Assembly: GCA_003541985.1 (NCBI GenBank)
Contig: DPLM01000250.1
Span: forward strand, 3,298 to 10,523
Reading direction: 5' to 3'
DNA: 7,226 bases
From: Deltaproteobacteria bacterium
GTDB taxonomy: Bacteria; SAR324; NAC60-12
The notes below the pieces were generated by a model. The model made no database searches and had not been told where the DNA came from. It was given only the letters and a program-made list of their open reading frames with translations. A program made the translations under genes and the position numbers. Positions 1 through 5,244 of the stretch are shown piece by piece. Numbering within the stretch: the stretch's first letter is position 1; each line of letters begins with the position of its first letter.

Positions 1-402
1 CTGCTAATTGGTTGTGGTAATCGAAATACTCGTTTTGGGTTTGGTGTGGGAGTTCACATGGAAGCTCCTCCTGGTATGAAAAAAGGGATAGGATTGAGTT
101 CTTGGTACACCAGCAGCAGCACTAGTTCCTCCACCATGACCAAAGAAGAATTTATGGGAGCAGCACTAGATAAATTTATTCAGCAGGAACACCTGTTAAT
201 CGCTGAAGAACTCGCTATTGGAGAAGGTGATCGTCTTGAAGCTCTTGTGACTCTGGCAATGGTACCTAAACACGAACAATCACTTTGGCTGAAAAATATT
301 CAGAAGAACTGCTTTGAAAACAATATCGATCGCACAAAAGCATGTTTAAGGCAGCAGGCAAAGGAACAACAAAAATCACTGCAAAAACCTAAAGAGATTT
401 GA
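1..402 (+). CDS. Small lipoprotein, DUF3015-like, 5' end outside window
   Basis: The reading frame is open from base 1, so the true start is probably upstream of the window. The first residues read LLIGC, a good lipobox with the acylated Cys encoded at 13-15. It is followed by Gly-Asn rather than Asp, which in E. coli would favour the outer membrane. After the Cys come a Gly-rich stretch, a Ser/Thr block of two SSST units (codons 112-135), and a helical part with an Ala/Glu-rich segment (AEELAIGEGDRLEALVTLAMV), ending in a Lys/Gln-rich tail. The order 'Ser/Thr run, then helix, then GEG..LEAL..L' recalls the periplasmic DUF3015 family, whose function is unknown; this is pattern resemblance only. 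The Cys usually seen near the Ser/Thr run in that family is not obvious here. An ATG at 58 with GGGAG five bases upstream could be an alternative start, but the lipobox argues for the longer protein. The stop overlaps the next start by one base. Confidence 0.65.
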   Translation: MLIGCGNRNTRFGFGVGVHMEAPPGMKKGIGLSSWYTSSSTSSSTMTKEEFMGAALDKFIQQEHLLIAEELAIGEGDRLEALVTLAMVPKHEQSLWLKNIQKNCFENNIDRTKACLRQQAKEQQKSLQKPKEI

Positions 403-938
403 TGCCTCTTGAGAAAATTCACGCAGAGTTAAAAACCCACAAAGAATGGCTGAATTCCAAAGGTACCTTGGGTCTGCAAGCAAATTTCAAAGGAATGAAT
501 CTAAGTGGATTTGATTTAAGGGAACAGGATTTGCGGGGCGCAGATTTTACCGAAGTAAATCTTCAGCAGGCTAATCTTGAGAAAGCAAATCTCCAAGGTG
601 CTAATTTTCAAAATGCCAATTTGGATTTTTCGAACCTGCACCGAGCCAACCTCTGGGGGGCTTATCTTGTTGGTGCTTCACTCCGATATTCCTGCTTAAA
701 AAAAACTTGGGCAAAATTCGCCGACTTCAGGAGAACCACTTGGGAGGGTACGCAACTGCTTCAAGCTAATTTCTGGGGAAGCAATCTTGAGGGCTCTGAT
801 ATTGATCAGTTTTCCCAGCGTCCTCTTGAATTAGCAGGCGTGAATTTTCAGGAGGCAACCTGGGTGAATGGCGAACGATGTCTGCGAGGATCTGTGGGAA
901 GAATTGTTATCGCTGGCGCGCCACCTGTTCCAAAATAA
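402..938 (+). CDS. Pentapeptide-repeat protein, 178 residues
   Basis: Residues about 25-130 carry consecutive A(D/N)LXX / A(N)FXX pentapeptides such as ADFTE, ANLEK, ANLQG, ANFQN and ANLWG. This is the signature of the right-handed quadrilateral beta-helix fold. Repeats are regular to about residue 95, irregular around 96-118 (Trp/Lys-rich), then resume. The N-terminal part (HAELKTHKEWLNSKG) matches the helical lead-in common in this family. No signal peptide is visible, so it is probably cytosolic. The C-terminus has the familiar W-x-N-G-x-x-C...GS-x-G cap (W154, C160, G163-S164, G166), but Ile168 stands where related caps usually have a second Cys, and a tail of about ten residues follows. 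ATG at 402 is preferred over TTG at 399. TGATG overlaps the upstream stop and suggests translational coupling, with a weak AAGAG just upstream. The last 32 bases are antisense to the end of the DUF368 gene. The molecular role is unknown; such repeats occur in DNA-gyrase-protecting proteins and many others. Confidence 0.9.
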   Translation: MPLEKIHAELKTHKEWLNSKGTLGLQANFKGMNLSGFDLREQDLRGADFTEVNLQQANLEKANLQGANFQNANLDFSNLHRANLWGAYLVGASLRYSCLKKTWAKFADFRRTTWEGTQLLQANFWGSNLEGSDIDQFSQRPLELAGVNFQEATWVNGERCLRGSVGRIVIAGAPPVPK

Positions 939-1890
939 TTACGGTACTCATTCCAAGGAGAAACATTACCAAGGGCACAACGAGACTAACGTCCATCAAA
1001 GGTAAGATATTTTCCTCACGCACTACATACTCTTTTCCATTGATCAACTCGCTCTCGATAACGACTTTCCAAGGCCAAACTTTCCTCATTGCTCCGATCA
1101 TTAGACCTGTCAATAAGCACATGGTTATTTGCTCAAAGTGCTGCAAGGAGAATTTCAATATCCTGCTGAAACACAGAATTCCAATAAGACATCCTGATAT
1201 AAAAACCAATAACGCTTCAAAATGCCCATCCTCAAATGGGGAGCGCAGAGCACCCATGATGAACTGATATTTCCCAAGAATTAATAATAGGAATGAACCG
1301 CTCAGCCCTGGAAGGATCATCGCACAAATTGCAATTAACCCACAAAAGAATAAGAACTGAGGCGAGTTAGGAGTTTGAATTGGTATGAGACCAACAACTT
1401 GGTAGGCGAAAAGTCCACCCGCTATTGTAGTGAGTAAGGCTGGTAAATTCCAGCGAGGAATTGCTCGGCCAACTAACCAAATTGAGGCCAAAATTAATCC
1501 AAAGAATAATGACCAGATTTCTACAGGATAATTAGCCAGCAGAAAGTGCATTAGGCGAGCAGTTGACAATGCAGCAACAACAATTCCTCCAAAAAGGACA
1601 AGTAGAAATTTCAGATGGATTGCTACTAGGGCTTCCTTGAATTTACCCCTTAATCCAAGCCAGACCGAACTCAAATTGATGGAGGAAATAGCTGAGAGGA
1701 GATGCTGGTAAATGCCGGTAATGAATGCGATCGTTCCGCCTGAGACTCCAGGGATTATATCCGCCGTCCCCATCGCGAGTCCCTTCCCAAAGAGGGTGAG
1801 AATCTCTCTCGTTGATTTTGGACCGGGCGCATTGTTCCAAGCCTGAGCCCAGGTCAACTCCCCTTCAGATTCAGTTTTGGGTTCTGGCAT
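907..1890 (-). CDS. popT: DUF368 membrane protein, PopT-type undecaprenyl-phosphate translocase
   Basis: This is a polytopic inner-membrane protein of about 327 residues. Two re-entrant-like signature motifs are clear: GTAD-IIPGVSGGT at 41-53 and ICAMILPGLSGS at 188-199. They have the PG(V/L/I)SG core that defines DUF368. Hydrophobic segments lie at about 93-113, 122-142, 150-170, 178-207, 226-247, 255-268 and 301-321, with a WPWK motif at 272-275. DUF368 proteins (PopT) were shown to flip the C55 lipid carrier undecaprenyl phosphate back across the cytoplasmic membrane for peptidoglycan and O-antigen synthesis; transfer of that function here is by family. Start: ATG at 1890 lies four bases after the upstream stop. 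TTG at 1902 would add MFDL and overlap the upstream gene by eight bases. Neither has a clear Shine-Dalgarno sequence, so coupling to the upstream gene is likely. The 3' end overlaps the convergent pentapeptide gene by 32 bases. Confidence 0.92.
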   Translation of the reverse strand: MPEPKTESEGELTWAQAWNNAPGPKSTREILTLFGKGLAMGTADIIPGVSGGTIAFITGIYQHLLSAISSINLSSVWLGLRGKFKEALVAIHLKFLLVLFGGIVVAALSTARLMHFLLANYPVEIWSLFFGLILASIWLVGRAIPRWNLPALLTTIAGGLFAYQVVGLIPIQTPNSPQFLFFCGLIAICAMILPGLSGSFLLLILGKYQFIMGALRSPFEDGHFEALLVFISGCLIGILCFSRILKFSLQHFEQITMCLLTGLMIGAMRKVWPWKVVIESELINGKEYVVREENILPLMDVSLVVPLVMFLLGMSTVIILEQVARQR

Positions 1891-1894
1891 TAGG

Positions 1895-2281
1895 TCAAAC
1901 AAGGAGTTGCGACTGAGGGACCTGATAGAAATGATCTTGATAGTTTTTCTTCAGCATCGAGTAGATTTCGTCAGCAAAGGTAGGATTTTGCATTTGTTGT
2001 CTGAGTTGCCGGCAGAAGGGGCGCAATTGTAGGGGGGTATCAATCGATTTGCGAAGAAATTGATTAGTCAGTACTTGAAGTTCCCAGAGGAACGATTCTG
2101 GTTCCATTTCCAGTAGTAGTATATCTCCATGAAATTCCAAGAAGAGCTGTTGGCTGAATGTATCCACCAAGATGAAGAAATCTTCACCGAGAATATGCAG
2201 GGAGGATACCTCCTTAGCCGGAACTCTATGCGAGAGATTTTGAAAAAATGTGGGATACTCTGTAACAGATAAATCTGGCAT
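1895..2281 (-). CDS. Hypothetical protein, 128 residues
   Basis: I do not recognise a family. From ATG at 2281 the protein is soluble with no signal peptide or membrane segment. An N-terminal half with alternating hydrophobic residues (about 27-60, including HILGEDFFILVDTFSQQLFLEFHGDILL in two strand-like halves) suggests a small beta sheet. The C-terminal half (about 60-128) looks helical and is rich in Gln, Leu and Tyr. The frame stays open to a TTG at 2404, but that extension would overlap the preceding gene and run through a probable promoter and palindrome, and its composition looks non-coding, so the ATG is preferred. No clear ribosome-binding site precedes it. It ends four bases before the DUF368 start, so the two are very likely co-transcribed and perhaps translationally coupled. 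A role linked to the PopT transporter is possible but is inferred from position only. Confidence 0.7.
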   Translation of the reverse strand: MPDLSVTEYPTFFQNLSHRVPAKEVSSLHILGEDFFILVDTFSQQLFLEFHGDILLLEMEPESFLWELQVLTNQFLRKSIDTPLQLRPFCRQLRQQMQNPTFADEIYSMLKKNYQDHFYQVPQSQLLV

Positions 2282-2326
2282 TGAAGATTTCGATTTAGTT
2301 TGATCTGGCGTCAACGTCCAACGTAA

Positions 2327-2354
2327 ATTATAACTGCAAAAATTGTGACAACAA
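2327..2354 (-). promoter_or_regulatory. Candidate sigma-70-type promoter for the 128-residue gene and popT
   Basis: On the - strand a perfect -10 box TATAAT (2332-2327) lies 16 bases downstream of TTGTTG (2354-2349), a weak -35 match. An overlapping TTGTCA is a better hexamer but only 13 bases away. Transcription would start near 2320, giving a leader of about 40 bases before the ATG at 2281. This fits the roughly 100-base gap after the CsgG-like gene, in a cluster whose other junctions overlap or nearly touch. Confidence 0.5.
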
Positions 2355-2358
2355 TTTT
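2339..2358. repeat. Perfect inverted repeat over the -35 region
   Basis: The arms are AAAATTGT (2339-2346) and ACAATTTT (2351-2358), a perfect eight-base inverted repeat around a four-base centre (GACA on the + strand). It covers the proposed -35 box of the promoter at 2327-2354, where a repressor operator would sit. It also lies 24 bases beyond the stop of the CsgG-like gene and is followed on the - strand by T residues, so a weak, AU-rich terminator is the other reading. Confidence 0.45.
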
Positions 2359-2381
2359 GAGTTTCTTTAGTTGACAAGATT

Positions 2382-3635
2382 TCAGAAATTGTAATTAAAA
2401 ACAAGATTTGGCTGATTCTTTTCTAGATTCCACTGAAACTGCCAATTGCTAACAAAACCTTTGATTTCTCCCTCAGCTTTAATTTCACTCAAAATATTTC
2501 TGGCTTGAATATACTGATATCCACTGTACCCAAAAGCAGCACCCACAATCCAAGGAAGCAATTGACCTACTCCCTCAGATTGCTTTACTAATTCTAAGCG
2601 ACCACTAAGTAGCAGCAGTGTTCCTGCTCCAGTCCCCACAGTAGCAATCATCCACCGCTCTTCCTCCGCAGTAGCAATTTGCAAGCGCTGAATCCATAAA
2701 TCTCTGTCCGTGATTACTAATTCAGGCTGGAGTGGGAATTCTTCTTGAGGAGGCTCTAATCTCTTCTGAGTATCTAACTCACGCCTTGTGTCTGAAATCA
2801 ACTGGATCTGCTTGCTGACGTCTAGATAAGTCTTAACGAAATCTCCTTCTCGAACTGGCTCAATCTGTTGGACGATTATTGCATTAGCCCGGCCCTGGCT
2901 TACCCGATGAATGCGTGCAATCGCAATATTAGTTTCTTTGGGCACTTCTGAATCTCCAGAACTCAAAAGATTTGCTTCTCGACGAAAAATCACCAATTGG
3001 GCTCCCATCTCCAAACCGTGCTCCACCCCTAAATCTAAAACAATACTGCTGTTTGTGAGACTCGTCACATATCCGTGTAATTCTGTGTTCTTGGAAAGTC
3101 GCTGTGCCAGCATGAAAAACTCCTCATGCAATTGTGCATCAGCAAATAAAATCTGATCGGTGTAATCAGTCAGATTAGTCAACACATCAACCAGTCGAAC
3201 ATCCATCTGAAAACCTTGAGTCTCTCCGTCTAATCCTAAAACAGAAGTGTTTCGGATAGATCCGACGAGAACCTTGTCAGCCCCGAACAGCTTTCCAACC
3301 AAAACTCCACAGGCAATATCATTACAGTCCGCAAGACTTGGATCTCTTTCACGAATTTGAGCGTTCCATTCTGACGGTCCTACGACTGTGAAATGATTTG
3401 TGTTGAAGATGCTCAACTGCAAAGCCTTGCTGATTTCACCAGCTGCTGTTTCCGTCATCCCGTATGGAGCCAAAGTCAACATCAATACTTTCATTCGACC
3501 ATTGTCACTAAATCCACTCATTACATCTGATTCGAGATTGAATAGATCTTCCTGAAAAAAATTTGATTGTGAAAGGGCGTGGCTCACAGACCCAAAAACA
3601 AAACTGACAACTAGGATTATTCGAGCAAAGTTCAT
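2382..3635 (-). CDS. Secreted CsgG/TolB-N-like protein with two C-terminal membrane segments
   Basis: The N-terminus is a typical Sec signal (positive start, hydrophobic core 6-18, likely cleavage after about residue 20-22). There is no lipobox, so it is periplasmic or membrane-attached. Residues about 48-180 resemble the CsgG-like N-terminal domain: a strand with L-x-L-x-P, a helix, 'F-x-V-V-x-x-S-x-x', a Cys pair (C104, C109) and VGKLFGADKVLVGSI, followed by a strand ending in 'VRLVDVLTN'. In related proteins this is the 'C..E.CA..IGK.LGA..I..G.I' pattern. Residues about 186-272 resemble the small beta domain of FlgT-like C-termini (GYV..L....V.LDLG...GLE.GAQL..FRR, then IA.I..V..G.A.A.IV, EGDFV). 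A linker of about 50 charged residues follows, then two hydrophobic segments (about 327-347 and 356-376) and a strand-like tail ending in Phe. Start ATG overlaps the upstream stop as ATGA. The family assignment is by motif; the exact function is unknown. Confidence 0.8.
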   Translation of the reverse strand: MNFARIILVVSFVFGSVSHALSQSNFFQEDLFNLESDVMSGFSDNGRMKVLMLTLAPYGMTETAAGEISKALQLSIFNTNHFTVVGPSEWNAQIRERDPSLADCNDIACGVLVGKLFGADKVLVGSIRNTSVLGLDGETQGFQMDVRLVDVLTNLTDYTDQILFADAQLHEEFFMLAQRLSKNTELHGYVTSLTNSSIVLDLGVEHGLEMGAQLVIFRREANLLSSGDSEVPKETNIAIARIHRVSQGRANAIIVQQIEPVREGDFVKTYLDVSKQIQLISDTRRELDTQKRLEPPQEEFPLQPELVITDRDLWIQRLQIATAEEERWMIATVGTGAGTLLLLSGRLELVKQSEGVGQLLPWIVGAAFGYSGYQYIQARNILSEIKAEGEIKGFVSNWQFQWNLEKNQPNLVFNYNF

Positions 3636-4078
3636 TCGGAGAAATCCAACTGACGGAGATCGGCTACACTGATTTCCAGTTCGCCAAAAGGGGTTTCTGC
3701 ATACACGTTTGACTGGTTCTCAAGCGACAGGTCCAATTGCTGCCCTGAATTCAGAGTCACTGTTGCAATTGTATAATCCGATGTTCCTGTTTTTGCCTGT
3801 CTAAAATCGACTTGGCTTATCTTTGAGAAAGGTACGCTGACTGTCGCTACACCGTATTTTCCTCTAAAATTGACCTTACCCTCCCAAGTTAACCGAGAGG
3901 ATTCAGTCTGCATTCCAGTGCGATCAGTGATGCCGACAACAAAATTTTTTTCAGGTAGAGGCAACCCATCATTGAGATTTTCATCTCCTCCACCCATTCC
4001 ACCCACAAACAAGGCCGTTACCAATGTGAATATCAGTCGAGTAATTATGGTTAGTCTGCGTTTCCAAATGCCATTCAT
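3632..4078 (-). CDS. Small membrane-anchored or secreted beta-rich protein, 148 residues
   Basis: A basic N-terminus (KRR) is followed by one hydrophobic stretch at about 9-28 ending in a Gly-rich turn (GGMGGGDE). This fits an uncleaved anchor or a signal peptide with a weak cleavage site. The remaining 110 residues alternate hydrophobic and polar positions as in a beta sandwich. Two copies of one motif are visible: 69-92 (FRGKYGVATVSVPFSKISQVDF) and 125-146 (AETPFGELEISVADLRQLDF), both of the form F/Y-G-x-x-x-(I/V)-x-x-x-x-(I/L)-x-x-(V/L)-D-F. I recall similar domains as uncharacterised in other bacteria and know no function. ATG at 4078 has GAGGAA eight bases upstream and is preferred over an in-frame TTG at 4129. 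The stop overlaps the ATG of the CsgG-like gene, so the two are probably made together and may interact in the envelope. Confidence 0.82.
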   Translation of the reverse strand: MNGIWKRRLTIITRLIFTLVTALFVGGMGGGDENLNDGLPLPEKNFVVGITDRTGMQTESSRLTWEGKVNFRGKYGVATVSVPFSKISQVDFRQAKTGTSDYTIATVTLNSGQQLDLSLENQSNVYAETPFGELEISVADLRQLDFSE

Positions 4079-4086
4079 GGTGGGAA

Positions 4087-4092
4087 TTCCTC
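4087..4092 (-). promoter_or_regulatory. Ribosome-binding site fixing the 4078 start
   Basis: GAGGAA on the - strand ends eight bases before the ATG at 4078. It is one of the best Shine-Dalgarno sequences in the window and decides against the upstream TTG at 4129. Confidence 0.6.
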
Positions 4093-4123
4093 GTGGCAAG
4101 CCGGTTTTAAGTTGATAGATCGG

Positions 4124-4160
4124 GCTCAAAGTTGTGCAGCAAACAAGCCATCCTTTGAGC
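4124..4160 (-). repeat. Stem-loop-forming inverted repeat in the leftward leader
   Basis: GCTCAAAG (4124-4131) and CTTTGAGC (4153-4160) are perfect inverted copies separated by 21 bases. If the leftward operon starts upstream of 4160, its leader RNA could form this eight-pair stem about 45 bases before the start codon at 4078. No run of T follows, so it is not a typical terminator. As DNA it could instead be a protein-binding site. Confidence 0.35.
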
Positions 4161-4281
4161 TTGCACTAATTGTAAGATAGTCTCATCATAAGAGGCTTGA
4201 CTTTTAAACAGATTAGACGCGGATTTTCCAGCCAAGATTCATGCAAAAAGCGTGAGCACCCACTGACACACATCTTCACAT

Positions 4282-4965
4282 ATGCCCAAGCAAAGCAATT
4301 CTCCCAACCATCCACCAAGCGATTTAAACCTCAACAAACCAGATCGTTTTCAACAAATCATGTTTCTTATGGCTGATCGAATCTATCGACAACGCCAAAG
4401 ATACTTCGTAGGAGGAATGGCCATTGTGGCAATTGGTATTGGGGTTTGGTATTGGCAGGAGCAACAACGACTAAAAATAGAGACTGAAGCCAATCTTTTT
4501 TATGCTACTCAGAAAGCCGCAGTGACAGCTGCTTTGCAAAAAAACCCCGAACAAGAGGTTAAAGCCCTCATTCATTACCTAGAGCAAGCAAACACTCCAT
4601 CAATGAGGATCGCTAGTCAATTGCAGATTGCTGAAGCACAGAGCAGACTTAAAAACTGGGGGGAAGCTGAAAAACTCTTGAATGAGATCATTCTTGGGCA
4701 GGAAGTGCCAAATTTTTCAAGGAATATGGCCCGACTTAACTTGTCAGCTGTAATGGAGGCTCAGGGCAAAACTGACGATGCTCGCAAATATCTACTGCAA
4801 CTCGATAATGCTCGCTGGGATGATTTGCGTTTAAGAAATCTAGCACGCATCAGTTTAAATCAGAGCAAGACAGAGGAAGCCACAGGATATCTAAGCAAAC
4901 TTTCTGAGATGAAAGACTCTCCATTTCAGCAAGAAGCTGAGGACCTTCTAAGACAGATTCGTTAG
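4282..4965 (+). CDS. Membrane-anchored TPR protein, YfgM-like
   Basis: A polar, Pro/Asn-rich N-terminus (1-20) and a basic segment (IYRQRQR, 34-40) precede a single transmembrane helix at about 41-58 (YFVGGMAIVAIGIGVWYW). The basic side should face the cytoplasm and the C-terminal 165 residues the periplasm. That part is all-helical with TPR-like helix pairs: A-S-x-x-x-I-A-E-A at 111-119 with NWGEAEKLL at 125-133, MARLNLSAVMEAQGKTDDARKYL at 149-171, and LARISLNQSKTEEATGYL at 187-204. Anchor plus TPR of about 200 residues is the layout of YfgM/TPR_21 proteins, which work with periplasmic chaperones and the SecYEG translocon in E. coli; the assignment is by architecture. The start lacks a Shine-Dalgarno sequence. 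An ATG at 4360 is an alternative but would remove the polar leader only. It leads a + strand operon, with rpoZ 30 bases downstream. Confidence 0.8.
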   Translation: MPKQSNSPNHPPSDLNLNKPDRFQQIMFLMADRIYRQRQRYFVGGMAIVAIGIGVWYWQEQQRLKIETEANLFYATQKAAVTAALQKNPEQEVKALIHYLEQANTPSMRIASQLQIAEAQSRLKNWGEAEKLLNEIILGQEVPNFSRNMARLNLSAVMEAQGKTDDARKYLLQLDNARWDDLRLRNLARISLNQSKTEEATGYLSKLSEMKDSPFQQEAEDLLRQIR

Positions 4966-4985
4966 TTTACTACCAACCATTTTTC

Positions 4986-4989
4986 GGAG
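4986..4989 (+). promoter_or_regulatory. Ribosome-binding site of rpoZ
   Basis: GGAG lies six bases before the ATG at 4996, a well-spaced Shine-Dalgarno sequence that supports this start for the divergent omega-subunit gene. Confidence 0.6.
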
Positions 4990-4995
4990 ATTTAA

Positions 4996-5241
4996 ATGAA
5001 TTCAGACTATCTCAAGTTTATGGAAGAACACAGCAAACATGATGAAATCAATCTTTTTGAAAAAGTCCTCATCACAGCTAAGCGAGCAAAGACCATTTAC
5101 GAATTGGATGAAGAAGAGAAGTTAGAACTTGAGCATAAACCTACATTCCAAGCTATTTTAGAAACTAATGAAGGGCGAATCCGCTATCAAAAACCAATTT
5201 CACACGATGAAGACAAGATAATTCTTAGGAAGACAGGGTAA
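4996..5241 (+). CDS. rpoZ: Divergent RNA polymerase omega subunit, 81 residues
   Basis: The core matches omega: EKVLITAKRAKTIYE (22-36) corresponds to the '(F/L)xLVLLAAKRARQL' helix, and HKPTFQAILETNEGRIRY (47-64) to the 'HKPTVIALEEIAEGKI' segment. Omega binds the beta' subunit, helps assemble core polymerase and mediates part of the ppGpp response. The length is near the family's usual 70-90 residues. The N-terminus is unusual: the common 'MARVTVEDCL' start is replaced by a charged sequence (MNSDYLKFMEEHSKHDE), and the middle linker is strongly acidic (ELDEEEKLELE). rpoZ often sits by gmk and spoT; here its neighbours are a TPR protein and an unknown membrane protein. The start has a good GGAG. 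The next gene follows after three or twelve bases. Confidence 0.78.
   Translation: MNSDYLKFMEEHSKHDEINLFEKVLITAKRAKTIYELDEEEKLELEHKPTFQAILETNEGRIRYQKPISHDEDKIILRKTG
5235..5238 (+). promoter_or_regulatory. Possible ribosome-binding site supporting a TTG start
   Basis: AGGG inside the end of rpoZ lies six bases before TTG at 5245. The alternative ATG at 5254 has no comparable site, so the TTG is slightly preferred. Confidence 0.35.
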
Positions 5242-5244
5242 TTA

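Larger units (their letters stand above)
4079..4281. promoter_or_regulatory. Divergent intergenic region between the two main operons
   Basis: These 203 bases must hold the promoters of both the leftward (CsgG-like) and rightward (TPR/rpoZ/lipA) gene groups. No hexamer pair is convincing. On the - strand TATGAT (4190-4185) is a fair -10 box but lacks a good -35. On the + strand TTGACT (4197-4202) is a good -35 but has no -10 at 16-18 bases, while TTGCAC (4161-4166) with CATCAT (4184-4189) has the right 17-base spacing but weak matches. The rightward start ATG at 4282 has no Shine-Dalgarno sequence. Confidence 0.4.

Noticed and set aside
58..402. Start of the first protein at ATG 58 with GGGAG upstream
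   Set aside because: The frame is open further upstream and begins with a lipobox, so the Shine-Dalgarno match is more likely the chance product of Val-Gly-Val codons; it is kept as an alternative.
914..923. GC-rich palindrome TGGCGCGCCA as a bidirectional terminator
   Set aside because: The palindrome has no loop and no following T-run on either strand, so it cannot act as a normal intrinsic terminator.
878..1267. 129-residue open frame on the + strand
   Set aside because: It lies antisense to the well-supported DUF368 gene and overlaps the pentapeptide gene out of frame; its composition looks random and no start signal is visible.
2282..2404. TTG-started N-terminal extension of the 128-residue protein
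   Set aside because: It would overlap the CsgG-like gene and cross a perfect TATAAT and an inverted repeat; the ATG at 2281 fits better.
4079..4129. TTG-started extension of the 148-residue protein
   Set aside because: The ATG at 4078 has a good GAGGAA site and directly precedes the basic-hydrophobic signal segment.
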